DNA from: Enoplolaimus lenunculus
Lineage: Eukaryota > Nematoda > Enoplea > Enoplida > Thoracostomopsidae
Assembly (NCBI GenBank): GCA_030248215.1
Contig: JASANG010003834.1
Coordinates: 1 to 64,000 of the forward strand
Direction: 5' to 3'
Length of the DNA stretch: 64,000 nucleotides
Shown: positions 37,561-50,100 of the stretch, piece after piece
Layout of the letters: each line of letters opens with the position of its first letter
How positions within the stretch are numbered: position 1 is the first letter of the stretch
The notes under the pieces: generated by a model
Database searches by the model: none
Told to the model about the DNA's origin: nothing
What the model saw: the letters and a program-made list of their open reading frames with translations, nothing else
Program-made: the position numbers and the translations under genes

Positions 37561-38605
37561 ACAGTATAAAAGATGTTTGTATTAATAACGTATTAATTGT
37601 GCTAGAACCAGTTTTACGTGTGACTGATCATTTTTTGGTCTGTGCATACATTGTAAACATTTTGTCAAGCGTTCTTTTATTCATTACGTATTAATCTGAA
37701 TGAAAATGGAACACATAGGTACAATGCCGGTGAATTTTAGCTTGCAAGCAGGATTAAGACGTTCCTGAGGATCCGTTCAGACCTTGTCCCTCTTCTAGGA
37801 ACGAACCGGATACGATACCACGAGATACACACTTATAGCCAGTTCGATCTGCTTTGAAGTTAAAAAATTTAAAAGGGGCATGCGAAGTAACATGCTTGCA
37901 AGCTAATACCTTTTTAACTCTTGGTAAAGTGCCCACCTGATCTCCATTTTTCTACAGGATAGACGTAATACAGGCTCGTCTCCAGCTCGATCTGCTAGAG
38001 AGGGACAGAGCAATTTCAAAAGGGGTATGCGTTGAAGTACCATGCTTGCAAACGAAGCAAAACCGCCGGCAAATGTTAAGATTATGGGGAACTTTTTGGA
38101 AGTTGGTTAAGCCTCTATGGCTCACATATGTTTGTGGACACAAGAGACATACTTTCAGTACTAAATTTTATTAATACAAATTTTGGTTTTGATCGTTACT
38201 CCCCAAAGCTGTTCAACTGCACCGAAAACAGACGAAAGTAAAAAAAAATTTTAAAACCAAATCATTGCGCTCTGGCCAAAATGAAGCATAACATTTTTAT
38301 TGGATTAAAATGACAAACAAAGAAAACAGAAACAAAACACAGAACGTGAACTGAAAGTTATTTTCAAAGTTTAATGCAAACACGATGGGACAAATGTTTG
38401 TGAAAACTACACACGGCCAGCCAAAGAATTACTGCCGACGGCGGAACGCGGTGCCACCGAAATTGGGTTGGAGAGTGGGGCACAATCGAAAAACGGCTTC
38501 GCGCGGCACCGTAGAATACAGTGGTGTTAAATGTAGACTAATGGCAATTACACAAGGGCATTAGCTACAGAGCGTCTATCGCATTAGAGCTTCCTTGGCA
38601 AATGT

Positions 38606-38775
38606 AATGAAGGACGGAACAGTAGTATAAGCATTGTTTAAGCCAGTGCCTAAACCTAAGCGTAAAAATGAGTTTATAAATACCCCAGCCTGAGCCAAGT
38701 AAAAAAATAGTCTAAACCTTAAGCTTACTCTTCCAGTATCATAGAATAACGCTCCGCACCTGATATTTACATGGA
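38606..38775. mobile_element. M2 MITE remnant
   Basis: GGACGGAACAGTAGTATAAG opens it, CCTAAACCTAAGCG lies inside, and CTCCGCACCTGATATTTACA closes it. It lies about 270 bp past the stop codon of the DDE-like gene. Confidence 0.65.
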
Positions 38776-38992
38776 CCGCTTTCGACGAATATTCCGTAGC
38801 AGCAGACAAAATAGTTTCGACAAAAATAAATAACACTAGGGCCATGTTCTATCACACACAACACCGGTTATTGGGACCTAGGCAACCCACATGGGAAAAT
38901 GGGTTACGTAGCTTTGCTCTACAGCAACCTTATGTGTACGCTAAACCTAACATTGCACGAAAAATGTAAGGAATTTGACGCATAATGAAAGT

Positions 38993-38998
38993 TTTATT
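38993..38998 (-). promoter_or_regulatory. Candidate poly(A) signal of the DDE-like gene
   Basis: On the minus strand AATAAA lies about 50 bases past the stop codon at 39046-39048. Confidence 0.6.
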
Positions 38999-39045
38999 TT
39001 TTTGACACGAGTCTAACAATCACATTGAGCACAACAGATTAATCA

Positions 39046-42000
39046 TCAGTACTCATCAGAGTCACTGCTGGTTTGCATAACCGAATCTTGTTTATCTCGA
39101 GTTGAACCAGTTTGCTTGCTTTCCCGGGAGTACAACTCCGATTTACCTGATTTTTTTGCATCTGAAACAAAAATAATTTACGTATGTTTAAAGTGTAAAT
39201 AATTTTAGGAAGAAGTACGTATATCTTGTATCAAGCTGGCTGACAAGCTGATTGCCAATTTTATGAATGGAAAGAGAAAGGAAAAAACTGTGATATTCAG
39301 GTTTCCATTTTTGACGGGTGCTATCAAGTACCTGTAAGAAATTCTGCATTTATAAAATCAGCTAAAGTTAAAACTTAATGTATAAAATATCGATCAACCG
39401 TTCCTCCACTACAGATGGGCACCGGGTATCCATATGTGAAAAATATCCGGATATGTATCCGAAAAAAGGTGTATCCGTATATATGGATGTATCTGGATAT
39501 CCGGGTATCCGGCGGATATCCGAAATGCTATTGTGTAAATAATTTTTTGAAGTAATTTTGGCAGCTGGTAATAGGTGCTACGCACATTCGAAAATGTGGG
39601 TCCTTACTTCGACTATTGACGAGTTGCAACTCATGATCGATGACTAGTTGTACTTGATGTTTAAACAACAGACATTGCTTCGCTAACGCTTCGACATCAT
39701 TGTTCGGATCGGTTCCATTTTTCAAGCAACTCAGAATGTGTTGTTTAAGAACTTGGGACGGACATTTCTTAATTTCGGAACTGATACCTTGTTGAACAGC
39801 TTCGAAAGCTGCTTTTCCTATAATAGTTATCTTGACAAAATGTTTTGGTTGAGAAAACAAACACCGGTTCAAGTTTCTGTAGTTCTATTTAAACATTTGC
39901 TAGAGATATGATAAAAAATTGCTAGCTTGATTAGCTGTACTTCGATTCTGCGTCAGATAAACTTCTGAACGGTTGGGAGAGCTTTACAAACAGGATTAGA
40001 TTTTTGACAAACAGCAAACATTTGGGCAACTTCGATTGTAAACAAACGAGAGCTTTGGTTGACAATAACAAACTCTTGTAACTGTAAGGCACATTGTTTA
40101 CAGCACGTTGCAAACTGTGTATTTTCTGGTCACATAGTGTTGCAAATGAAATATGACTAACCATGCAAAAAATGGCCTCTGCAAGGTTCAGTGCATTTTT
40201 CGCACATCGTATCTCCCCAAGAATACGACGGATCTGGCACAGGATATAGAATGGGGTCACTGACGGCGAAAATTTTAGGACCATTGTTGAACCAAGCATA
40301 ATCCATGCTGTAATAAAATAGAACAAAACACAGCTACAGTGGTATATCAAAATATAACGTTTAGCCACATTAGTTAGTGCTACAGGAAAACTAAGTGAAC
40401 GCCAGCTACCGAACACGGGCCCTGGTTATCGCCTATAACTGTCAAACAAACTTTGCATTGTAAAAAAATAACAGTCAAATAACCTAAAAGGATCATCGTT
40501 TTAATGGAAAATTCTCAGACTCTATAACCCTTTCACTCATAGAGTAAACTATGAGCAACTAAATACAAATAAATTACGAGCAATACACACAGTGAGCACT
40601 GTTTAACAATTGTAACATATACGCAGTGCAAAATCCCCATAAGACGTGAGAGCCCCTTCGGACTCGAGCGTCAAGCTCATATACATCTGTGGTCATCATA
40701 AACTCTTCCCGCCTATAAGACTGGAGATATCTCAGATGAAATTTATAATATTCATGTGAGAAAGGTTTAACAATGAACGGTCAAACGCAATAACTTGAGA
40801 ATCGTTTGCAAATTTCTGCAAGGTTCACGTTAGACCTGGGACAGCTCGTAACACGTTTTGTCCATGTTTATTCGACGTCAAAACGAAACATGATGTAAAC
40901 AGCGGGCATACCGGCAAAGTGTGAAACTCACATAACACTGAGTTCGAAACGGGTGATCTCAAGCAAACATCGAAACAAACAGTCATACGTCACATAATAT
41001 TTCTGAACTTGACAGCGGATTATCCTGCATAAAAAATGTTACTCGCTATTGTAATAAGGACAAAACGTGTTCGGAGCTGCGACAGCTATAACGATAACCG
41101 CGCGTTAGCAAATACAAACATCTTTTGTTTTATTTCAAATGCTAAATTTCCAACTGAAACATACATTTCACGTCTGAGTGCGCTATCCAACTGAGCGTGT
41201 TTGCATACTGGATGTTCGCAGCCTGTCTTTAGACAAAGCTTCAAACCGTAAATATATCGGTCACATTGCGTATCTATGATGTGATTTTTAGCTACTGTTG
41301 CAACGGATTGAATTTTCTGCCAGGCGGATGGGTTCTTTTCGGATAATTGAATTTTAGCGCGTTGCGACCCGTATAAAAATGTTCGAACCGCAGATCGAGG
41401 CAATATATGAGAAGTCGCACCCGTAATGGTTTGAATAGTCAAACCAGGAGAACTGCGAATGCCAAATGGCGCACCTTGGACAAACTGTCTGAATCTTTTG
41501 ATTGCCTCATCCATGTTTCTTTCATAAATCGCCCGGCCACTTGAAGTATCAATATTTCTATTTTCGCCGACAATAGTTGATGGTATGTGGCAATTGTTAA
41601 GTGCCATTTTTATAGCACCGTTCATTAATTCAACAACGTTTAGATGAGATCCACCCGGGTGTCGCGACGATAAAACTGTCAACCAGTGTTCTTCTGTAAA
41701 ATGGTCGTGCGCCACCCAAAATTGTGCTTCCAATTTGTTAGGTCCGACGTCTGGTCCTGAATCACGGCGATATAACCAGATTTTATGCGGTCCTAATTTT
41801 ATCAATTTTTTCACATCCCTGAAATCCGCTGCGTGTTGTGTTGCGCTTTTTTCAAACCGAAAACCATCTTTCACTACGGCTACTGCTGCTGATGCCACAT
41901 TAGGACGTTTCGGAATAAAATAGCTTGAAGCTTGCACAGTATCTCTACTGTAGTCAACATGCGGACGAAGTGGCGGTTCACCCTTGATTGAGAGTGATTT

Positions 42001-43482
42001 ATGTATTGAATGTGTTTGTATCGTATCCAATTTCAACGCCGCTGCATCATCCATATCCACCCGCACCGCACCAACTAATTCTGATTCCAAAAAGTCTAAA
42101 TTATGATATAAGGCAATGCTGTAGTATACATCAGGGCTGAACTTGATGTTGAAACCTTTCCGTGGTCGGCGATAGACTACGTGCGCTAAATTGTATTTTG
42201 AAGAATATTTCTTTCTTTTGTTGGTCTCAGTGAAGCAGTTTGAAACGGTTTGGCGGCATGCTTTTATACCAACAGTTGCCAAGTAGTCTTTGATTTTATC
42301 TACTGTTACTTTTGTTTGTGCTGTGTAATCATTGTTACCAGCTCCGATTACCATCATAGAGATTTGTCGCCAGGCGCCAGCTCCACAATTGTTTTGTTTC
42401 ACAAAGTCTTCAATTTCTTGTCCAACGAGTCCACTTGAATGCTTTTGAATCAGTGGTTGGCGATTCAATCGAATGTGTTTTTTGTTGCGCAGCTGATATA
42501 GCAGTCTCTGCCGTTTTCTAATTTCGAATTTGATAGCGGTGTCTTTCACTTTCTGAGCAAGCTCTACTAATTTGCAATCGTCGTTCGCAATTTTTAATAA
42601 ATTTGCCGGTTCCATGCTTCTTAATTGCTGTTGTGCGCTGGCATGCAACGGATCTGGCAAACCCATTGCAGCGGCCAAATATTCGAACGCTTTCGGAATA
42701 TCGACGCCCATTTTGTCAGCGTAACATAATACTTGGTGTATGACTAGTCGCATCAAAACAGGATCGTTTTGAGTGTTCGTGTTGACAGCAAATTGAGACA
42801 TTGACATCTCAGTTGACTTCTTCAAAAAATAGTACAAATTTTTCAGATCCTCTGGTTCGCTGAACGTTTCCAATTGCAAGTTTAAGAAACCAATTGCTTC
42901 CATTCCCGTGCTATCCTTTTCGAGGTTTTGCGCAATTAATTCGTCTAGCCTTTGTTTCTGTTCATTCAACTGTTTCAAATTAACCTCAACTGACGAGCTA
43001 ATGGCTTTTGGATTGTAAATACCCAACGACCTGAGTTCCTTATTGGACAAATCATTGCAACATTGAATAACACAATACTTTAACACAGGCCGCACATTAC
43101 ATGGCACTAATTCTGATAGTTGCCTCAGCAAATTACCGTCCATCGAACTGGATTTTATTACGGATTTAGAAGCTGCAGAAATTATTTCTAGGTATAACGA
43201 CGTTTGGGATTCGTAAACGTTTTGATGCGGCTTTATAAAAACAAAGTGGACGTTTTGTCTAGGCAGCCAGCAAACGATAACTGGGTAGTACATTGCAATA
43301 GCTAAGGCACGTTTAAAATCGTAGCGTGAGTTACAACACGCGTACCATAAATTCTTAAGCGTGCAAGGCAACTTTTGCGATAAAAATAGTCCGGCTAGAA
43401 ATTTGGTTTTCCTTAATGGGGTTTTTTCTCGCAAAAACTGCACACAGTCGTAGAGAAGAACGTTCTCGATCGTTGCTGACAT
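39046..43482 (-). CDS. Uncharacterised DDE/RNase H-like protein with Cys-rich tail, 4 exons
   Basis: Exons are 43482-41165, 40307-40162, 39817-39608 and 39161-39046; phases 2, 1 and 1 match, donors are GTATGT, GTTAGT and GTAAGG, acceptors TTACAG, TTATAG and TTTCAG. The product has 929 residues; without splicing, exon 1 alone reads 798. Seen: helical N-terminal half; a basic helix-turn-helix-like region about 385-440; then a core with VRVDMDDAAALKLD (Asp 476-479), IWLYRRDSGPDVGP (Asp 574) and SHLNVVELMNGAI (Glu 619), a plausible DDE triad. C740, C750, C755, C760 and MCEKCTEPCRGHF could bind zinc. The tail is acidic, ending SSDSDEY. The core resembles an unnamed multicopy family in invertebrate and fish genomes (recalled, not searched), perhaps from a DNA transposase. 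Intact frame suggests a live host gene or a young element; no terminal repeats seen. Confidence 0.78.
39411..39530. repeat. ATATCCGG-rich element
   Basis: Starts ATGGGCACCGGGTATCC and is made of CCGGATATCC-type words. Relatives are at 18370-18510, 43893-43985 and 45060-45140. It lies in the last intron of the DDE-like gene. Probably a short non-autonomous element with GATGGGCAC ends. Confidence 0.6.
40525..40770. mobile_element. S2 SINE-like copy, decayed
   Basis: Shares TAACCCTTTCACTCAT, CGAGCGTCAAGCTC and ATTCATGTGAGAAAGG with the copy at 36585-36840. It lies in intron 1 of the DDE-like gene. Confidence 0.5.
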
Positions 43483-46400
43483 TTTTGAAACGAAACTGCC
43501 ATCGTTATCGAAATATTTGCTCCGAAATTCAACGCAGGTAAAATCCAGTTGTGTGCTTAAACAGAATTTTTAGGACAAACTTAAACATGCTTCAAACAGT
43601 AAATTATTCTTCTCAAAATTAATTTTACGTACATAAATTAAAAAATTACATACGCGACAATCCAATTCGGCGGAACTATATAGCACAGAGAAAAACAACT
43701 AGGTTACACTGACTATTCGGAACACGACATATTTCAAGTAAAATGAGTAAATGGCATAGGTATGCATCACGAAATAAACAAACAACACTGTAATGTCGTG
43801 CTTTTAAAGCACAGAAAAATATCCGATACCTACTACAAAAACAATTTTTTAAAATGATACAGGTCTCAGTTGCATAGCATACAATTTTAGATGGGCACCT
43901 GATATCCGAATATGCGGATATTAAAAATATCCGTGTATATATACACCCAAAAAATGTATCTGCATATCCGCCAAACATCCGAAATACTATTATTGATAGC
44001 ATTTCTTTCTGGCATCTTGTTGGGTACTGTCATAAGATCGGTCTTGCGGTTAAGGTTGTGTATGAAATGTAGTTTAGTGTTTGAATTGCAGTACAATTCA
44101 TAATGCAATGCCGTACGGCGTCGGACGTCGACGCAAGGCAAGTATAGCGTCACCATTATCTATTACAAAATTAAAAACCTTTTCTATAGCTTACAAAATG
44201 TATGTGCCAACTCTAAACATGTATATGTAATACTTATAGTTGTTCCGTTTACACAATAGACAGCTTCATTCGTTCGATAAAAAATAGCTCCTTAATAGTC
44301 TTGGTAATCAAAAGTAATTAAAAATAGATCACTAAATTAAGTACGCTAAACCAGCCATCTAACGCAAAAAATCACGCAATGCCACTCAGCGCGTTGCATT
44401 CCTTCCCAACCAGACTTAGAGAAATCATATACGTTTAACTTTTCCAATTTTCCAAAATTTCGAACCTCGCCTGTACCTCTTACTTTTCCCCACCAAATAT
44501 GGGAAGGGCCCCGGCGTTTGAATTTTCCAGTTTTCCCAGCCACACTTATGCTTTTAATTTTCCTACCAAAACAGCGGAAAATTTGGCCGTCATACAGGAG
44601 TGGCTGCAGTGCACTCCTGATCAACAGTTTTCGACCGTTGAAACTGGAAGCCCAAGTGCTATACATTAGTCCGTATGTCTAAGCTTCCTCAGCGTAATAA
44701 ACATAAGTCTAAAACAAAGCTTGAGAATAAGTCCAAGTAAAAAATTAATCTAAAATTTAAGCCTACTCCATAGCGGTCCAGTGAGAAAGCGGGCACCACT
44801 AAAGTAATATGGACTGATGTTTACACGATTACGCATAAGTATATTTCAATGAGGTTCTTTCTTTTCGTAACGTAAAACGACTCGTGTATATATAGTTCAA
44901 GGAAAGTAGACATTCGGTAGAATCTCTGGTGCAGTGGTTTAAATGAAACTCAGACACCCCAAATCAACGGAGTTTATGGTGGCTAACGCAATTATTTAGC
45001 AACCTAAACAGAATACCCAGAACTATTGAGGCAGTTGCATAATAAACCGAAAAAACCCCAAAATCGAGTTTCTGATATCCGAAATAGAAAATTTTATTAC
45101 GGATATCCGGATTTAAAAAATATCTGATGCCCATCACTACATACAATATATCAGGGTGCAATCGGAATTCCTATTAAGATTCGAATTTCTATTCAAACCA
45201 AGTCCCGGTTCCGATTCTGATTCCGATTGCAGGTTTAATAAAAATTATGAATTGTAGTCATCGTTTTAAACCTCTATTATTTTCAACTATATTCGAAATT
45301 TGACAGCAATTCCATTTCTCGGTCCCATTACTTATATAGGCATGAAAATTATCATAGAAACGTTGCCCATGTTTACTGTAAAGGCCTGTCCACTAGAAAT
45401 TTTTCAGTCTCCCAGTATCCCATTCTTCCAGCCATTCAGTCTCCAAGTGCACATGTGTCTAGTCTCCCAGTCTCCTAGTGTCTTAGTCTACGAGTTATGA
45501 ATATCTCCATGTCCCAATCTTTTAGTGGTCAGGCCCATCGGTCTCTCAATCACGGAAAGTACCAGTTTCCCGTCTCCCCATGCCCCAGTTTTCCAGTGGT
45601 CAGGCGCTCGGTTGCCCAAGCTCAAATGTCCCCGTCTCCCACAGTCACTGTGGGATGGCCCCTATAACTAACATGGGTCGAAGCATGAATGACACGGAGG
45701 CTAAAAACAGATAGTGATTTGGCTCATACTATTTCCATAAACACTCTGTAAGTAAACAGTATGAGCTCTTAAAATTTGTAGTTCCGATTCCTGTATAAAC
45801 TTCCGATTTGAAATTTTATTTTGGCAAAAATCGCTTCCGTTTTACACCCTGCAATCAATATACGTACTGATTAATGATTATATACATACTACAGAAACAC
45901 GCAAATAAAACAACAAAATTCAATGACAACATGGTAATCTGATAAAATAGCTCATGCGGAGTCGAATCTGTAAAACTTAATCACCGTTGCTCGACTGAAT
46001 ACTTTTGGCAGCCGTAATCTGATATGAAAGGGACAAGTATTTATCTGCAAGTTCGAAATAACGAAACAGCTCTCGATAATTTTTGACGTAGCATGCTATG
46101 AAATTCAAAGCTTGGAATAACAGTAGAAAACTCTCACCTTCTGAGCAATTTGGAAGTCACATCATCAACAAACAATGACAGTTTCTGAAACAAACTAGTA
46201 AGTGCTAAAAACTTCAAATTTTTTCAAATTACATGAATATCTTGTTCAGGGAATGAAGAGAAAAAATTCAACGTACGCTAAACAAGCGTAATATTTAAAC
46301 GATACAGCATAGTTAAGATTTACAAGAACAAAGGAGTGTAACATCATACTAAATATATATTGCAACTAGAGAAACCGCTTGTTCGACTGCCTATTAATAA

Positions 46401-46662
46401 CTACCACAAACGAGTTAAGGTGTTGCTTAATCATTATTTTACAAAAACTAGTAACAAATTCAGTAATACTTAATACATGGTGTAAACTGATAATGAAAAT
46501 AACGGGAACGGATAGTGATTAAAATAACGACAGAAAAACGGTAAACAAATACCTATTTGTATTGGGAGTGGAAACAGACACCTTTTACACCCCGTTTAGT
46601 TTTATGCGAGTAACTGCGTAAATACGTACATCTCTAGTTTTTCACGCATCAAAATGTTGCAA
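43483..46662. other. Intergenic stretch, repeats only
   Basis: 43893-43985 is an ATATCC element. 44350-44670 is a reversed relative of the repeat at 48390-48990 (shared CAGTTTTCC, GGCCAAATTTTCCGCTGTTT). 44690-44815 is an M2/M3-type remnant. 45152-45851 is a hAT-like element whose interior includes a CAGTCTCCC-type imperfect minisatellite at 45400-45660. No exon is supported. Confidence 0.6.
45152..45851. mobile_element. hAT-like non-autonomous element (CAGGGTGCAATCGGAA)
   Basis: It starts CAGGGTGCAATCGGAATTCC and ends TTCCGTTTTACACCCTG. The 8 bp flanks CAATATAT and CAATCAAT are alike but not identical. CCGATTC words lie near both ends. A shorter relative is at 49881-50219. Confidence 0.6.
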
Positions 46663-47079
46663 TACTATAGGTACCGAATAAGAGGGGGACTGATATTTAT
46701 TCGGCTTCTCCAGAGGGTACCCCTTGTTATTCGGTTGCGGACTGTTATTTATTTTGATCCCGCCCTCCGCCACTCGTCGTTACTCATATATCTGGTATTG
46801 CAACTATCCGACGAGCGTGAGCGATAATGCAAGGTTATACTTTGGAATGTTACTTTCAAAATTAAAGTACGCTTTAAAGTTTCGAACACAACTTTATTTG
46901 GTCCTGTGATCATTTATGCACTACAATTTGGGTTAATTAACATTTATGGACTCAAATTAGGGTTTACGGACTATATCCGTTTACGGTCCCTTATTAGGGA
47001 TACCGACTCCAATTGATTCGGACTCAAAATGGGGACCCCTCTTATTACCCCTACCCCTCTTATTCGGGTCAATACAGTA
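46663..47079 (+). mobile_element. M1 MITE next to the SET gene 3' end
   Basis: TA-flanked, from CTATAGGTACCGAATAAGAG to CTCTTATTCGGGTCAATACAG. It begins 40 bp past the SET stop codon, so the SET mRNA must end in it or run through it. On the minus strand it supplies CCAAATAAAGTTG near 46895, a usable poly(A) signal. Confidence 0.85.
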
Positions 47080-47118
47080 CTCAAACAAAGTGCCATCGAT
47101 CTACACATTGTTGCTTTA

Positions 47119-50100
47119 TCATTTAGTGAGCCATTTAAAGCGTTTGCGCGCGACTGGCCTGTAATCTGCGTAATCGTAATATAACTCTTGCCCAGGTTCA
47201 ATTAGCTGTTTAGCCTCAAGAAATATGTGAGGCCCATCCGCTAACTTCTTGAGAAATGGTTTCAAGTTTTGTTTCTGTATCGAATGATTTATGTAGCGCG
47301 CCATTCTGTTAACCTGATTCTCAGCATCTACGCAGTATTCTGTGCTATCAAACTTAAAAAAGAACATGTAACACATTGGATCTGCGACTCCGGCATCTTT
47401 GTCTTTTTCTTCCCGTTGTTTTTCTAGCATAAGTCCTTGTGACTTTTTCATGCGAGTACCGACGTAAGACAATACAACAGCACCCTGTTCTATGCTGCGT
47501 TTAGCGTACACACCGAACCCGATTTTTTTGTTGATATATCGTATTTCCAACGTATCTGGATCTTCTCGCACCAGGTTTTCAAAATATTGTAAAGAATTCC
47601 GGTCTGAAGCTGCAATTTTTCGTGTACTTGCCCGTTTAATTGAACTTACTTCATTTCCAACAGCAAGTGCTTTAAATAGTCGCATATCAAAAGAGTCGTG
47701 CGCATCTGAAGTAATTTCTGAATATAAAATGTAAATCTAAAACCATAAAAGTGTAATGTTATATGCTGAATTGCGTTTGCCGAAAGGATGCAAAAAGTGG
47801 GAGCTTAGATTTACAGACAACTACCAATTTTTGAACAAGATATGATGTTTATTAACAGACAAAATCTTACCTAACAGCCTTAAGACATAGCAGGTCTCAA
47901 GTTGCCACGGTTACAACGAACCTCGTATACGTCAAAGAAAGCTCAAGACAACAAATAGGAGGCTGTGATGCACGTCTGTCTATAGTGCTAGCAACCACTT
48001 GTGGAATAACGTTGACGCTTTTATACACTAAGCCTAGCCTATCGAAACGTCACACGTTATTTCAAAACGTTATACGCGTTTAATGACTAATACTGAACGC
48101 GCGACACAAAATTAAAAGCAACATACTATACATATATCCTTTGAAACGTACCAGTATTATAACTTAATCGATCTGTAGTGTTAAACGAGTTTTCTCGTGC
48201 CTCCGGTTCAAATGAACAAATCACTTTCTCGCATACACTCGTGGGTGCTCGAGCGCTTTGATGGTCTCCACCACTGTCGTCGCAATTTGCAGGAAAACTA
48301 TTGTGATCTTAAAGAACACGAAATAGTCACGTCTTGTCAGATAATTTTTTAAGCACTTCACAAGTGTTAAAAGTACCGGCCAATATATAGCACAGGGGCT
48401 TCCAGTTTTCCACGGTGGAAATCTTATAACCAGGAGTGCAGTGCAGCCACTTCTGTACGACGGCCAAATTTTCCGCTGTTTTGGTAGGAAAATTAAGAAA
48501 ATTTTAAGCCTAGGTTTTTACCCTGGGTTGGTAGGAAAAATTTGAAGTATAGGTTTTGGTTGGAAAACGGGAAAAGTGGAAAATTCTAATGCCTAGATTT
48601 TTATTCTGGGTCGGTAGGGAAAATCTAAAGCATAGGTTTCGGTTGGAAAACGAGAAAAGTGGAAAATTCTATTGCCTAGATGTTTACCCTGGGATGGTAT
48701 GGAAAATCTGAAGCATAGGTTTTGGTTGGAAAACGGGAAAATGGAATATTGAAACGCCTAGATAATTTTCTTGGTTAGTACGAAATATGTGAAGCAAAGG
48801 TTTTGTTTTAAAAACGGGAAAAGTGGAAAATTCAAGCGTAGGGCATAGGTTTTGGTTGGAAAACGGGAAAATGCTAATGCCTAGATGTTTACCCTGGGAT
48901 GGTACCGAAAATCTGAAGCATAGGTTTCGGTTGGAAAACAGGAATAGTGGAAAATTCTAAAGCCTAGATGTCCCGTGACAATGCTACGACCTTTAGAGTA
49001 ATATTGGCCAAATAGTTATTAAAAACTTTATGATGAAGTTTGTGTACTAGAGTAGCCTTGGTTTGGGCTAAATTCGCTCTGATATTTTCTTATATTCGTG
49101 CTTATGCGGCAACCTTACTTGCAAATCAATAAAAGCTCCAGAATACCCATTCTGAACAATTTTTAGATCCCTAGCAACGTGAACTGGCTACGGGTTGCCT
49201 CCAAACCAAATTTCTCGGTACGCCACTGAGAACTGCTGATATATATTTTCGCTTGATTTTATACAGCCCCTGACGTTAAAAGTCACGACAGTGGGCACTG
49301 TTGAACAATATCAGTAGCTTACAGAACCTGCTGTTTCAGCGTATTTATAAATACAACATACTGTACGAGTTGCTCTAAACAGTATTTCGTTTACATGTAT
49401 GTTAACACATTGACAGTTTTTGTTTATGTTATACGCTACCTAATGTACATATGTATTCAACACGCAAGTATGTAGCAATACCATACAGGTAGCACTGTCA
49501 CAGATGAGAGAAATTTTGTTTACATGTAAGATAAACGCACTGATTGTTTTAGTTTATGTTGCACGTGGGCATGTATTCATCATACAGATATGTAACATAC
49601 ACAAGCAATTACATTAAACCAGGTAAAGCTATCAAAATGAAAAAGTAATAACACAAACATCCACATGGTAAGCATTTGAGGGTTTTGGGCACAACAAATC
49701 TGAACAGGACTAACACAAATACCTTGACATTTTGATATTCACTTGCCCGTTACTGACCTTTCCGAAAACGTATGCGATGCACTTTTTCATTAAACACCAA
49801 AGCAAGTTTAGTAAGCAAGGGGATTTCCTGCGAGCGAAGCAAACAGTATACCTTACGTACTTTTGCGTTATATATTTACACAGGGTGCAATCGGAACTCC
49901 GATTCCGTTTGGAATTCCAATTCAAAACGACTTCCGAACCCGATTTCACAATCAATCGGAATCGTAATTTCCACATTTTAATTTCAATCCGACATGTGAT
50001 ATGTTGCATAAATTTTCTGCATCATTTATCTATTAAATTGTTTTAGATAAGTTAACTTGGCAATTGACTGTAGTTTAACTTGTTAATACAAAATATTTGT

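Larger units (their letters stand above)
35943..39045. other. Intergenic stretch between two minus-strand genes
   Basis: No exon supported. It holds a SINE-like element (36585-36840), a palindromic MITE nested in another repeat (36858-37070), a reversed M1 end joined to other sequence (37215-37560) and an M2 copy (38606-38775). Two near-repeated phrases, GGGGCATGCGAAGTAACATG near 37876 and GGGGTATGCGTTGAAGTACC near 38021, mark a diverged duplication of about 145 bp. Confidence 0.6.

Noticed and set aside
44346-44666. Minus-strand coding ORF
   Set aside because: It lies in a dispersed repeat whose other copy at 48390-48990 does not keep the frame.
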